NCBI RefSeq assembly: GCF_003001935.1
Contig: NZ_PVNG01000024.1
Location: 165,920-229,919, forward strand
Length of the DNA: 64,000 bases
Direction: 5' to 3'
Source: Nonomuraea fuscirosea
GTDB taxonomy: Bacteria; Actinomycetota; Actinomycetes; Streptosporangiales; Streptosporangiaceae
The position numbers were made by a program, and so were the translations under genes. Of the stretch, positions 42,216 through 50,915 are shown piece by piece. The first letter of the stretch is position 1; every line of letters begins with the position of its first letter. The notes beneath the pieces are model-generated. The model did no database searches and was not told where the DNA came from. It was given only the letters and a program-made list of their open reading frames with translations.

Positions 42216-44414
42216 ATGATCAGTCCGGATACCGTGCTGGCGAATCGCTACCGCCTCGTGTCACGGCTCGGCGGCGGCGGTCACGGCGAGGTGTGGCGGG
42301 CGCACGACCTCCTGCTCGACCGGGTCGTCGCGGTGAAGACCATCCGCGCGGGGCTGGCCGACGATCCCGAGTTCGCGGCCCGGTTCCATGCCGAGGCGCG
42401 GTCCATGGCCACGATCGACCATCCCGGCGTGGTGGCCGTGTTCGACTTCGGCATCGCCGAGTTGTCCGGCCGGCGCACCCCGTACCTGGTCATGCAGTAT
42501 CTGGACGGGGAGCCGCTGCATCTGCTGCTGTCCCGCGGCGGGCGGATCCCGGCCGGCGCGGCGATGGACCTGGTCGCGCAGACCGCCGAGGCGTTGCAGG
42601 CCGCGCACGACGCCGGCGTGGTGCACCGGGACGTCAAACCGGGCAACCTGGTGATCCGGCCGGACGGCAGCGTCGTGCTGACCGACTTCGGCATCGCCCG
42701 GTCGGCGGGCGACGGCAAGCTGACCGCCACCGGCATCGTGCTCGGCACCGTCGTCTACTGCGCTCCCGAACAGGCCGAGGGCGCCGCGCCCAGCACGGCG
42801 ATGGACGTGTACGCGCTGGGCGTGGTCGCCTACGAGTGCCTGACGGGGCAGGTGCCGTTCCAGGGCGAGAACGCGGTCGCGATCGCGCTCAAGCACGTGA
42901 ACGAGGCGCCGGCGCCGCTGCCCGCGCACGTGCCGGCGGCGGTGGGCGAGGTGGTCATGCGGGCTCTGGCCAAGGATCCGGCGGATCGCTGGCCCAGCGC
43001 CGGTGCCCTGGCCGCGGCGGCCCGCGCTCTCACGGATCGCGCGGCCCCAGGCCCGTCGCTCGCAGATCGCGCGGCCCCCGGCCCGTCGCTCGCGGACCGC
43101 GCGGGCGTCGGCCCGTGGCTCGCGGACCGAACGGCCTCGGGTCCGTCACTCGCGGACCGATCAGCCTCGGGTCCGCCATTCGACGACGTGCCCGATTTGT
43201 CGGACCGTTCGGACGTCGGGGATCACCAGGACCTTACGCCCCCTTCCGACCGACGGGACCGCTCGGCGACCGGCTCTTCGCCGATGGCGGGGCGGTCCGG
43301 CTCGGGTGAGCGGGCGCCGGTCGGCGGGCGTGCCACGGCTGGTGGTGCGGCGGTCTCTGGGACGGGTACGGACCGCGCCACCCTCCCCGCGCCGGCCGGT
43401 GGGCGGCGGGTACGGCGGTGGGCGCTGAGCGTGGGAGCCGGGTTCGTCGCCACGGCCATCGCGGCCACGGCGGCCTGGAACCTGCTGGGCACCGACCACC
43501 CGGAGTCGCCGGCGTCCCAGGCGCAGGCAGGACCGACCCCGCCGATCGCCACCGACCCGTCGCCCGACCTCCTCACCCACACACGGGACGACGACGACGA
43601 GCCCCGCGAGCGGCCGACGACCCCCGCTCCCGTCGAGACCACCCCGGAGACCGGCCCCTCCGAGGACCCCTCTCCCCCGCCTCCGGCCGAGGGGGTGCTG
43701 GTCGGCGGCATCGTGCACAGCGGCGGGCCGTCCTCCGGCGACCCGGAGCAGGACGGATACCAGCCCGGACAGGTCGACGTCTTCACCGGCAAGGGCAAAC
43801 GGGTGGCGAGCCGGCGCGCGGACCGCCGCGGGTTCCGGTTCTCGCTGCCCCGGGGCGGTTACCGGCTCCAGACGGCCGTAGCCGGCAGGACGTGTTCGAC
43901 GACGGCCCGGGTCACGCCGGACCGGACCACGCGGGCCGACCTCACGTGCTCGATCCCCGAGCCGGGCTTCCGCAGCGCGGCGGTGAAGGACGTACCCGGG
44001 GACGTGAAGGGCGGGCCGGATTCGGGTGAGACACCCCCGTACGCGGACCTGCTGGTGGCGGCGGCGAACGGCGGCCAGGGCGGCGTCACGCTGGCGTTCG
44101 TCACCGGCGGTCCCATCCCGGGGAAGGCTCCGTCCGGGAAGAGCCAGAGCCGGTGGGCGGTCTCCATCGAGCAGGACGGCAGGACCTTCGTGCTGTCGTT
44201 CACCGGCCGCGACGGCGCGTGGAGCGCCGCATGGACGCCGGCGACCGGCCCGGTCGCGGCCAAGCCGGTGATCTCGGGGGCCAGCATCTCCGTCGCCTTC
44301 GACCGCGCCCAGCTGAAGACGGCCCCGGTCGACTTCACCCAGCCGTACCGGATCAGCCACGCGGACGCGAACGTGACCATCGACACGCACACCTGGACCG
44401 ACTCGACGCCCTGA
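42216..44414 (+). CDS. Transmembrane Ser/Thr protein kinase
   Basis: A 732-residue eukaryotic-type kinase. Kinase domain 1-275: 'RLGGGGHGEVWRAHD' (G-loop), 'VVAVKTI' (Lys), 'GVVHRDVKPGNLVI' (HRD), 'LTDFGIARS' (DFG), 'CAPEQAEG' (APE). A linker with five tandem 10-residue repeats of the type 'DRAAPGPSLA' follows (about 273-325). One membrane helix 'LSVGAGFVATAIAATAAWNLL' is near 410-430. The extracellular part has a Thr/Pro/Asp-rich stalk, a carboxypeptidase-regulatory-like beta domain ('YQPGQVDVFTGKGKRVASRR') and a C-terminal beta domain; no PASTA repeats. ATG 42216 is used. Extracellular sensing with cytosolic phosphorylation is expected. Confidence 0.93.
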   Translation: MISPDTVLANRYRLVSRLGGGGHGEVWRAHDLLLDRVVAVKTIRAGLADDPEFAARFHAEARSMATIDHPGVVAVFDFGIAELSGRRTPYLVMQYLDGEPLHLLLSRGGRIPAGAAMDLVAQTAEALQAAHDAGVVHRDVKPGNLVIRPDGSVVLTDFGIARSAGDGKLTATGIVLGTVVYCAPEQAEGAAPSTAMDVYALGVVAYECLTGQVPFQGENAVAIALKHVNEAPAPLPAHVPAAVGEVVMRALAKDPADRWPSAGALAAAARALTDRAAPGPSLADRAAPGPSLADRAGVGPWLADRTASGPSLADRSASGPPFDDVPDLSDRSDVGDHQDLTPPSDRRDRSATGSSPMAGRSGSGERAPVGGRATAGGAAVSGTGTDRATLPAPAGGRRVRRWALSVGAGFVATAIAATAAWNLLGTDHPESPASQAQAGPTPPIATDPSPDLLTHTRDDDDEPRERPTTPAPVETTPETGPSEDPSPPPPAEGVLVGGIVHSGGPSSGDPEQDGYQPGQVDVFTGKGKRVASRRADRRGFRFSLPRGGYRLQTAVAGRTCSTTARVTPDRTTRADLTCSIPEPGFRSAAVKDVPGDVKGGPDSGETPPYADLLVAAANGGQGGVTLAFVTGGPIPGKAPSGKSQSRWAVSIEQDGRTFVLSFTGRDGAWSAAWTPATGPVAAKPVISGASISVAFDRAQLKTAPVDFTQPYRISHADANVTIDTHTWTDSTP
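43033..43190. repeat. 30-bp coding minisatellite, five copies
   Basis: Units encoding D-R-[ATS]-x-x-G-P-x-[LF]-[AD] repeat five times with a 30-bp period inside the kinase linker, adding serines and arginines next to the membrane helix. Confidence 0.8.
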
Positions 44415-44850
44415 CCAGCTGCGCCGGCAGGCACGCTCCCGCCATCGGGACGAAACGACGCCAAATAGGCGACACGGTTTTCCCGGCGCACGACATCCGG
44501 CACCCGGTGCCCGGCGTCTGGCGCATGGCGCCCTGTGGCTGGCGTCTGATGCCCGTATCCGGCGCACAGCATCCGGTGTCCGGCGCACGGTGCCCGGCGC
44601 ACGGTGCCCGGCCTCTGGCGCACGGCGTCTGGCGCGGGGGTCTGGCGTCTGATGCCCGTGTCCGGCTCTCAGCATCCGGTGCCCGGCGGCCGGTGGCTGG
44701 CGGCCGGCATCTGGCGCTGCGGTGGGGAACGGGTGGGGCTGTCAGAGGGGTGCGGCCTGCGGGGATGGGCGGCCTATACGGTTTCGGGTATCGGTCGTGG
44801 CGCGTACCGATATTGGACCGGCCGGATCCTTCTCTGGTGTGCTCACTCCC
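44415..44850. other. Spacer with ~104-bp degenerate repeats
   Basis: About 430 bp with no credible gene. TGGCGTCTGATGCCCG occurs at 44539 and 44643 (104 bp apart), each followed by TGTCCGGC and AGCATCCGGTG elements. Shorter CCGGCGCACGGTGC units fill the interval. The last 80 bp are AT-richer (GTTTCGGGTATCGG, CGATATTGG) and probably contain the promoter of the MFS gene. Confidence 0.6.
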
Positions 44851-46134
44851 GTGACCGTCACCGCTCCCACCTCTCCCCCGCCCGTCCAGGACGTCTCCGG
44901 CCGCCGGGTGGTCGTCACGGTGGTGGTGATCCAGCTCTCCTCCTGCCTGGGCTTCTTCTCGGTGATGGCGCACCTCGTCGCGCACCTCCGGCACGATCTC
45001 GGCCTGCTGGCCGGCACGGTGGGGCTGGTGCTCGGGGTGCGTACCGGCCTGCAGTTCGCGCTCCTGCTGCCGATCGGGGTGCTCACCGACCGGCTCGGGG
45101 CGCGCCGTACCGGGGTGATCGCGTGCCTGCTGCGTGCGCTGGGCTTCGCGCTGCTCGGTACGGCGGGCGAGGTGAGCACGTTGCTGTGCGCGGCCGTCGT
45201 GATCGCGGTGGGCGGTGCGCTCTACAACCCGGCGGCCCAGACGCTGCTGGCCGGCGCCGGGCCGGCGCACCGGGCCGGGGGCTTCGCCGCGTACGTCACC
45301 GCGCAGCACGTCGCGACGGTCGCGGGCCCGCCCGTCGGGCTGCTGCTGCTCGCCGCGGGACCCGGGTTCGCGCTGCTGGCCGGGGCCGCCGCCGCCATGT
45401 GGACGATCTCCTGCGGGCTGTTCCTGCTGCTGCCCAAGGGCCGGCGCGAACCCGCACCGGCTCCGTTCAGCGGGGTGGCCGCCGGGGTGCGGGCGGTGCT
45501 CGGCGACCGCTCGTTCCTGCTCTTCGCGCTGCTGACCGCGCCCACGACGCTGCTGGCCAACCACATCATGACCGCCGTGCCGCTGCTCGGCTTCGCGCCC
45601 GGCGCGGCGACGCTCTGCTTCTGCGTCCTGGCCGCCGTGGCCGCCGCGGCGCAGCCGTTCGTGGCGGCGGGCCGGCGGGGCGAACGTCCGTGGGTGCTGC
45701 GCGCCGGTCTGTGCTGCGCGGCGGCGGCGTTCTTCGTGCTGGCCACGCTGGACGGTACGCAGCCGGGGCCGCTCATGATCGCCGCAGTGCTGAACGGCGT
45801 GGCGAACGGGCTCATCCAGCCGTCGATCTTCCAGCGCGTCACCCGGCACGCCCCGGCCGAGCGGTTCGGCTCGTACTACGGGGTGCTGGCGTTCTGCGCC
45901 GGCATGTTCTCCTTCGCCGGCGAACTGGTGATCGGCCAGCTCTTCGACCTGGGCCCGGCGGGCGCGACGGCCGCACTGACCGGCGTCGGCGCGTTCGCCC
46001 TGGTGGCGGCCATCGCCCTGCGCGACCGGCGACACGGCTCGAACCTCGACGGCGACCACGGCCGGGAGCGCGGCTCGGACCTCGACGGCGACCAGGGAGG
46101 GCGCGAGCGGCTCGGTCGCCAGCCCGCGCTGTGA
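44851..46134 (+). CDS. MFS transporter (12-TM)
   Basis: A 427-residue MFS protein. Seen: 'VIQLSSCLGFFSVMAHLVAHL', 'GVRTGLQFALLLPIGVLTDRLGARRTGVIACLLRALGFALLG' (motif A region D-R-L-G-A-R-R), 'YNPAAQTLLAGAGP', and 12 hydrophobic segments. The C-terminus is hydrophilic with a 12-residue duplication ('GSNLDGDHGRER', 'GSDLDGDQGGRER'). GTG 44851 (VTVTAPTSPP) is used; GTG 44839 is equally possible because neither has a clear ribosome site. The substrate is unknown. It precedes the GH35 gene by 51 bp, so sugar transport is one option. Confidence 0.85.
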   Translation: MTVTAPTSPPPVQDVSGRRVVVTVVVIQLSSCLGFFSVMAHLVAHLRHDLGLLAGTVGLVLGVRTGLQFALLLPIGVLTDRLGARRTGVIACLLRALGFALLGTAGEVSTLLCAAVVIAVGGALYNPAAQTLLAGAGPAHRAGGFAAYVTAQHVATVAGPPVGLLLLAAGPGFALLAGAAAAMWTISCGLFLLLPKGRREPAPAPFSGVAAGVRAVLGDRSFLLFALLTAPTTLLANHIMTAVPLLGFAPGAATLCFCVLAAVAAAAQPFVAAGRRGERPWVLRAGLCCAAAAFFVLATLDGTQPGPLMIAAVLNGVANGLIQPSIFQRVTRHAPAERFGSYYGVLAFCAGMFSFAGELVIGQLFDLGPAGATAALTGVGAFALVAAIALRDRRHGSNLDGDHGRERGSDLDGDQGGRERLGRQPAL

Positions 46135-46185
46135 GCTTCAGTAGTATTTCCGCCTGTTCGCTGCCGAATGAGGAGAGGTGCGCCC

Positions 46186-48681
46186 GTGCGGCGTCTGAGT
46201 GTGCCGGGGCACGTACCTCCGCCCCTGGAAGGGCGGCTGCGGCTCGGCGATCCGCCCGATCGGCCTGACGCGATCACGGTGAACTCGCGCCATCTGAGCC
46301 GGGCGGGCCGGCCGTGGTTCCCCGTGATGGGCGAGTTCCACTACGGCCGCTATCCCGCCGCTGAGTGGCGCGAGGAGCTGCTGAAGGTACGGGCCGGCGG
46401 CGTGGGCGTGGTCGCCGCGTACGTCTTCTGGAACCTGCACGAGGAGCGCCGCGGCGTCTTCGACTGGAGCGGCGACCGCCACCTGCGGCGCTTCGTGACC
46501 ACCTGCGCCGAGCTGGGCCTCGACATGGTGGTGCGGATCGGGCCGTGGGGGCACGGGGAGTCGCGCAACGGCGGTTTCCCCGACTGGGTGCTCGCGGCGG
46601 ACTGCGTGCCACGTACCGACGATCCTCGCTACCTCGCGCTGGTGCGGCCGTTGTTCGAGCAGATCGGCGCGCAACTCTCCGGGCTGACCCGGGCGGACGG
46701 GGGCCCGGTGGTGGCGGTGCAGATCGAGAACGAGCTGCACGACCAGCCCGGGCACCTCCTCACGCTCAAACGCCTGGCCAGGGCGGCGGGCATCGACGCG
46801 CCGCTGTGGACGGCCACCGGCTGGGGGCACGCGCGGCTTCCCGCGGACGAGCTGATCCCGCTGTTCGGCGGCTATCCCGAGGCCGCCTGGGACACCGCCC
46901 ACGACGGCTGGCCGCGCCAGAGCCGGGCCCACTACTTCTTCGGCCCCGGCCGCGATGACGACTCCATCGGCGCGGACCTGCGCACCACCGAGGCGGCCGG
47001 CTCGGACGAGAGCCACCTGGCGCGCTACCCGTTCGCCACCTGCGAGCTGGGCGGCGGCATGTACACCTCCTACCACCGCCGTCCCGTCGTGACGGCGGCC
47101 GACATCGCCGCGCTCGCGCTGGTAAAGCTGGGCAGCGGGTCGGTGTGGCAGGGCTACTACATGTACCACGGCGCCTCGCAGCAGATCGGCGAGCTGTCCA
47201 CCCTCCAGGAGTCGCACGCCACCGGCTACCCCAACGACTGCCCGGTGATCAACTACGACTTCCAGGCGCCGCTCGGCGAGTACGGCCAGTTCCGCGAGTC
47301 CTACCGCCACCTGCGGCTGCAGCACCTGTGGCTGGCTGCGGACGGCCCCGACCTGGCGATGATGACGCTCACCATGCCGCCCGGCGCGCCGGCCGACACC
47401 GCCGACCGGGAGACGCTGCGCTGGTGCGTGCGCTCCGACGGTCGTTCGGGCTTCCTGTTCGTCAACAACCATCAGCCCGTCGAGACGCTGCCCGCTCATG
47501 ACGGCGTCCGGTTCGCCGTCGAGCTGGACGGCCGCGAGCTCGTCGTCCCGAGCGAGCCGGTGACGGTGCCGTCAGGTGCGTACTTCGCCTGGCCGCTCGC
47601 CCGCCCGGTCGGACGGAGCCTGCTGCTGACGGCCACCGCGCAGCCCATGTGCGTGATCGACGCCGAGGACCCGGTGCACGTGTTCACGCAGACGGCCGGG
47701 ATCCCGGTCGAGCTGGTCTTCGACGCCACGACGGTGACCGCGATCGAGGGTCCCACGGCGATGACCGGGGACGAGAATCCCGCGACCGCGACCGCGACCA
47801 GGACCGGATCCGGATCCGGGACCGGGACCGGGACCGGTGACGAGGGCTCTGTGACCGTGCGCCGGGAAGGTGACCGGGTCGTGGTCACGGGGCTGCGGCC
47901 GGGGCCCGGATGCCTGGTTCGGGTGAGCGACGCCTCCGGAGGCCGGGCGGCCGTTCTCGTGCTGGACGCCGCGAGCGCCCTCACCGCGACCCGTGGCCGC
48001 CTCTGGGACGCCGATCGGCTCGTGCTGAGCGACGGGCCGGCCGTCATCGACGACGGACGCCTGACCTGCTACGGCGGGACCGACCTGATCCGGATCTTCC
48101 CCGCGCCCGAGTTCGCCACCAGCACCGACGGCGTGTTCGGGCTCCTGCCGCTGCCCGCTCCCCCGCCCGGGCCGACGCCGCAGGCGGGGGTGGAGCTGGT
48201 CGCACCGGCGGGCCCGGCCCGGCGGCCGGTCGTCGACGCCGCCTCCGGGCGGGCTTCCGCGCCCACCGACGCCGACTTCGACCAGGCCGCCGTCTACCGG
48301 ATCACCATCCCCGAGGAGCTGTTCGCGCGGAACGTCCCAGCGGACTCCGGCGACGCGGACGAGGTGCTGCTGCGGCTGGACTGGGTCGGCGACGTCGGCC
48401 GGGCCTACATCGGCGGCCGCCTCGTGGCCGATCAGTTCTGGTACGGCCCCGTCTGGGAGATCGGCCTGCGCAGGTTCCGCGACCTGCTCAGGAAGCACGG
48501 CGGCCTGGAGCTGCGGCTGCTGCCGCTGCGCGCGGACGCGCCCGTGTACGTCTCGCCCCAGGCACGCCCCACGTCCTACCCGGGCGGCAGCGTGCTTGAC
48601 CTGCGCTCCGTCACCCTGGTTCGCCTGTCGCGAGCCCTGCTCCCGCCCATGTCGCCCCCCGGGCAGGTACGCGGCTGGTAA
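46186..48681 (+). CDS. Glycoside hydrolase family 35 (beta-galactosidase-type)
   Basis: An 831-residue intracellular hydrolase of the GH35 type. Seen: the TIM-barrel start 'FPVMGEFHYGRYPAAEWREELLKVRAGGVGVVAAYVFWNLHEERRGVFDWSGDRHLRRFVTTCAELGLDMVVRIGPW', the acid/base in 'VVAVQIENELHDQ', and the nucleophile region 'FATCELGGGMYTSYH'. C-terminal beta-sandwich domains follow, joined by a low-complexity Thr/Gly linker 'TATATRTGSGSGTGTGTGDE' (about 530-555). No signal peptide. GTG 46186 is chosen because AGGAGAGG lies 7 nt upstream; ATG 46168 is in frame but lies in that site. It probably cleaves terminal beta-galactosides imported as oligosaccharides. Confidence 0.9.
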   Translation: MRRLSVPGHVPPPLEGRLRLGDPPDRPDAITVNSRHLSRAGRPWFPVMGEFHYGRYPAAEWREELLKVRAGGVGVVAAYVFWNLHEERRGVFDWSGDRHLRRFVTTCAELGLDMVVRIGPWGHGESRNGGFPDWVLAADCVPRTDDPRYLALVRPLFEQIGAQLSGLTRADGGPVVAVQIENELHDQPGHLLTLKRLARAAGIDAPLWTATGWGHARLPADELIPLFGGYPEAAWDTAHDGWPRQSRAHYFFGPGRDDDSIGADLRTTEAAGSDESHLARYPFATCELGGGMYTSYHRRPVVTAADIAALALVKLGSGSVWQGYYMYHGASQQIGELSTLQESHATGYPNDCPVINYDFQAPLGEYGQFRESYRHLRLQHLWLAADGPDLAMMTLTMPPGAPADTADRETLRWCVRSDGRSGFLFVNNHQPVETLPAHDGVRFAVELDGRELVVPSEPVTVPSGAYFAWPLARPVGRSLLLTATAQPMCVIDAEDPVHVFTQTAGIPVELVFDATTVTAIEGPTAMTGDENPATATATRTGSGSGTGTGTGDEGSVTVRREGDRVVVTGLRPGPGCLVRVSDASGGRAAVLVLDAASALTATRGRLWDADRLVLSDGPAVIDDGRLTCYGGTDLIRIFPAPEFATSTDGVFGLLPLPAPPPGPTPQAGVELVAPAGPARRPVVDAASGRASAPTDADFDQAAVYRITIPEELFARNVPADSGDADEVLLRLDWVGDVGRAYIGGRLVADQFWYGPVWEIGLRRFRDLLRKHGGLELRLLPLRADAPVYVSPQARPTSYPGGSVLDLRSVTLVRLSRALLPPMSPPGQVRGW

Positions 48682-48818
48682 AAGGCTGGGCGAGAATTCG
48701 CCTGGAGGGGACCGCGGGGGGAAGCATCGTCATAGGGGGCTGGTTGGCACAGGTGTCGACAACGAAGCAGTACCGGTTCGTAAGAGGGATCGGCACATGA
48801 TCCATTCGGGGGAATGTC
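48682..48818. other. Leader region before the Arg-rich micro-ORF
   Basis: Less GC-rich spacer after the GH35 gene. TTGGCA (about 48744) and a TACCGG about 25 bp later could be a rightward promoter. The Shine-Dalgarno GGGGGA lies just before ATG 48819. No terminator for GH35 is seen. Confidence 0.35.
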
Positions 48819-48947
48819 ATGTCGTTGCTACATTATCTGGGATTGACAAGCGTGCAGCAGTCACGCCGGCCCTACCCGATTCCGGGTGGCGGCAGCGGAG
48901 AATCCGACACCAGCAGGAGTGCGCGTCGCAGGCGCCGCCGCCGCTGA
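48819..48947 (+). CDS. Possible 42-aa Arg-rich micro-protein
   Basis: ATG 48819 has a well-spaced GGGGGA and opens a 42-codon frame: MSLLHYLGLTSVQQSRRPYP, then IPGGGSGESDTSRSA and seven arginines before TGA 48945-48947. It looks like a short hydrophobic start, a flexible middle and a polybasic tail. No family is recognised. The ribosome site and less GC-rich 5' codons (TTG, CTA, CAT, TAT) unlike its surroundings are the arguments for and against; chance cannot be excluded. Confidence 0.35.
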   Translation: MSLLHYLGLTSVQQSRRPYPIPGGGSGESDTSRSARRRRRRR

Positions 48948-48990
48948 GCGGGGATTATCGGACCACATGCGAGACGCTGAGTCAGCGAAA

Positions 48991-49020
48991 AGGGCCCACC
49001 GGCAGACGCCGGCGGGCCCT
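48991..49020 (-). terminator. Terminator of the His/Lys/Tyr-rich peptide gene
   Basis: AGGGCCCACCGGC (48991-49003) pairs with GCCGGCGGGCCCT (49008-49020) with one mismatch and a 4-nt loop. On the minus strand it is followed by TTTTCGC, a proper U-tract. It can also act on the plus strand (TTTC). Confidence 0.8.
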
Positions 49021-49034
49021 TTCATTCGCGGTTT

Positions 49035-49298
49035 TCAGCCCTTCTTGTGGCAGTGCCACTTGTAGTACGTGTGGTAGTGGCCCTTCTTGTGGTAGTGGCC
49101 CTTCCACCAGTGGCCCTTCTTGTACCACTTCTTGTAGTAGTGCTTGTGCCAGTAGTAGCCGTGCTTGCAGCCGGCGCTGTCACTGGCAGTGGTGACCCCG
49201 GCCGTGGTGGTGGTGCTCGCCTGGGCGGGGGCTGCGGTGGCAAGACCGGAGAGTGCCAAAGAAGCGGCGAGGACGCCGCCCGCGAGGATCTTTCGCAT
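49035..49298 (-). CDS. Secreted His/Lys/Tyr/Trp-rich small peptide
   Basis: An 87-residue protein. The signal peptide 'MRKILAGGVLAASLALSGLA' continues to a cut near 'APAQA-STTTTAG' (about 28). The mature tail of some 45 residues is extraordinary: 'GCKHGYYWHKHYYKKWYKKG' followed by 'HWWKGHYHKKGHYHTYYKWH' and CHKKG, with about ten His, a dozen Lys, ten aromatic residues and two Cys. ATG 49296-49298 follows AAGGAAGAGG. The charge and His pattern suggest metal binding, surface or nucleic-acid adhesion, or antimicrobial action, none demonstrated. It has its own terminator. No family is recognised. Confidence 0.82.
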   Translation of the reverse strand: MRKILAGGVLAASLALSGLATAAPAQASTTTTAGVTTASDSAGCKHGYYWHKHYYKKWYKKGHWWKGHYHKKGHYHTYYKWHCHKKG

Positions 49299-49431
49299 GA
49301 CCTCTTCCTTTCGTGGATTGATGCTCACGATAGGAAGCCGGTTAATTCCGCTCCATGTACTTGTACGCGCTCGGCGCATCGATTTCCGGCTGAATATCAT
49401 CGATCTACAAATCGAACCGGAAAATGGCGTT

Positions 49432-50337
49432 CTAACTAGTGACCGCCTCGCGTACGGCTGGAGCGATCTCCTGGGCCCAGCGGGCCAGCACGGTGTCGTC
49501 GGCGGCGCCGTGGTCGGCGGAGAAGAGCGTGAAGCCCGACGCGCCGTGCTCCAGCACCGCTCCGGTCAATTCCTCGATCCACTGGGCGGCCGAGCCGCCG
49601 AGCCAGCGGCCGTCGTCGTCGCGGGTGGCGGGCAGCGGCCGGTCGGTGATGCGGCCGGGAAGGTTGTAGATCGTACGGATCTCGCCCGGATCGCGGCCGG
49701 CCGACGCCGCGGCCTCGTCGATGATCGGCCGGGAGGTGCGGTAACGCTCGCTGAGCCAGTCGGCCGCATGACCGGGGATCCAGCCGTCGGCCACCCGGCC
49801 GGTGGCGGCCAGCGACTTGGGGCCGACGGACCCGGTCCACACGGGCGGAGCGGCGACGGGGGCGGGCTCGATCTGGCGCACCTGGTAGTGGGCGCCTTCG
49901 AAGGTGACCGGCGGGCCGCCGCCCGACAGCAGCCTGACCAGGGTGATCGCCTCCTCGAACGCGTCCACGGCGGCACCGGGCGAGAGCCGGGGCACACCCA
50001 TGTCGGCGATGCGGTCCCACAGCCCGCCCGCGCCCACGCCCAGCACGACGCGGCCGCCCGACAGCGCCGACAGCGAGGTCACCGTCCTGGCCAGCATGGC
50101 CGGCGGCCGGGTCGGCACGTTGGTGACGTTGACGAGGCCGGCGATGTGCCGCGTGCTCCCGAGGACGAAGCCGAGCGTGGCGTAGGCGTCGAGGCGCCCG
50201 CCGAGGTAGGGGTGGTCGGACAGGCTGAAGTGGTCGAGCCCGTCCCGGTCGCCCTGCTGGACCGTGCGCAGCAGCCCGGGTATGTCGTCGATGCCGGGGT
50301 GCGTACCGAAACCGAAGACGACGTCATGTGCGGACAA
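49432..50337 (-). CDS. LLM-class F420-dependent oxidoreductase
   Basis: A 301-residue luciferase-like TIM barrel, of the actinomycete class that uses coenzyme F420. Seen: 'DHFSLSDHPYLGGRLDAYATLGFVLGSTRHIAGLVNVTNVPTRPPAMLARTVTSLSALSGGRVVLGVGAGGLW', 'DAFEEAITLVRLLSGG', and 'VAAPPVWTGSVGPKSLAATGRVADGWIPG'. TTG 50337 is proposed because GGGGGAG lies 6 nt upstream; the frame is also open to GTG 50385. The promoter contains two TTCGT-N3-ACGAA operators that recur at the adjacent marR gene, so MarR control is likely. The substrate is unknown. Confidence 0.87.
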   Translation of the reverse strand: MSAHDVVFGFGTHPGIDDIPGLLRTVQQGDRDGLDHFSLSDHPYLGGRLDAYATLGFVLGSTRHIAGLVNVTNVPTRPPAMLARTVTSLSALSGGRVVLGVGAGGLWDRIADMGVPRLSPGAAVDAFEEAITLVRLLSGGGPPVTFEGAHYQVRQIEPAPVAAPPVWTGSVGPKSLAATGRVADGWIPGHAADWLSERYRTSRPIIDEAAASAGRDPGEIRTIYNLPGRITDRPLPATRDDDGRWLGGSAAQWIEELTGAVLEHGASGFTLFSADHGAADDTVLARWAQEIAPAVREAVTS

Positions 50338-50390
50338 TGTTCTCTCCCCCGTGCGCGACCGTAGACCATCGATCACTGGCGACACTTTGA

Positions 50391-50427
50391 GTTCGTATCA
50401 CGAACCATATTGATTCGTGATACGAAC
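50391..50427. promoter_or_regulatory. Double MarR operator at the F420 oxidoreductase promoter
   Basis: GTTCGTATCACGAA (50391-50404) and TTCGTGATACGAAC (50414-50427) are perfect inverted copies separated by 9 bp, and each is itself a TTCGT-N3-ACGAA dyad. A related TTCGCGGCACGAA lies at 50916-50928 in front of marR. Confidence 0.75.
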
Positions 50428-50433
50428 TGCAAG

Positions 50434-50898
50434 TCAGCCGGCCCGATCCGGCTCCAGGAAGACCGTGGGCACCTTGTTCTCCGCCACGACCCGGCCGAGC
50501 AGAGCGGCGAGCGTGTCGCGCTCCGCCGGTCCGAACTCAGAGATCAGCTCCTCGACCCGGCGGCAGGTCTCGGCGTGGAAGCCGTCGGCCACCTTGACGC
50601 CCCGCCGGGTGAGCGCCACCCGCACCGCGCGGGAGTCCTGCGGGTCCGGTCTGCGCTGGACCAGGCCGTTGCGTTCGCTGCGGTCGACCAGTCCGGTCAG
50701 GCTCGACTTCGCCAGGCCGAGCACCGCGCCGAGCTCGCTCATCCCGTACGGCTGCGCCATCAGGACGCACAGCAGCTGCCCCTGCTGGGAAGTGAGGCCG
50801 TATTCACGGGCGGAGGCCGCGTACACGGCGTTCACCAGGAACGTGGCCCGCACCAGCGCGCTCACCGGCCCGATCGGGCCACCCTCGTTCTCGTCCAC
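50434..50898 (-). CDS. MarR-family transcriptional regulator
   Basis: A 154-residue winged-helix protein. Seen: 'REYGLTSQQGQLLCVLMAQPYGMSELGAVLGLAKSSLTGLVDRSERNGLVQRRPDPQDSRAVRVALTRRGVKVADGF', the MarR core with the recognition helix 'AKSSLTGLVDRSE' and wing 'DPQDSRAVRVAL'. GTG 50896-50898 (VDENEGG) is preferred: TATTCT ends 6 nt upstream and there is no ribosome site, so a leaderless start fits. GTG 50925 is the longer alternative but would overlap the operator. Operators lie at its own promoter and in front of the oxidoreductase downstream. Confidence 0.88.
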   Translation of the reverse strand: MDENEGGPIGPVSALVRATFLVNAVYAASAREYGLTSQQGQLLCVLMAQPYGMSELGAVLGLAKSSLTGLVDRSERNGLVQRRPDPQDSRAVRVALTRRGVKVADGFHAETCRRVEELISEFGPAERDTLAALLGRVVAENKVPTVFLEPDRAG

Positions 50899-50915
50899 CG
50901 GCCCAGAATAGCGAA

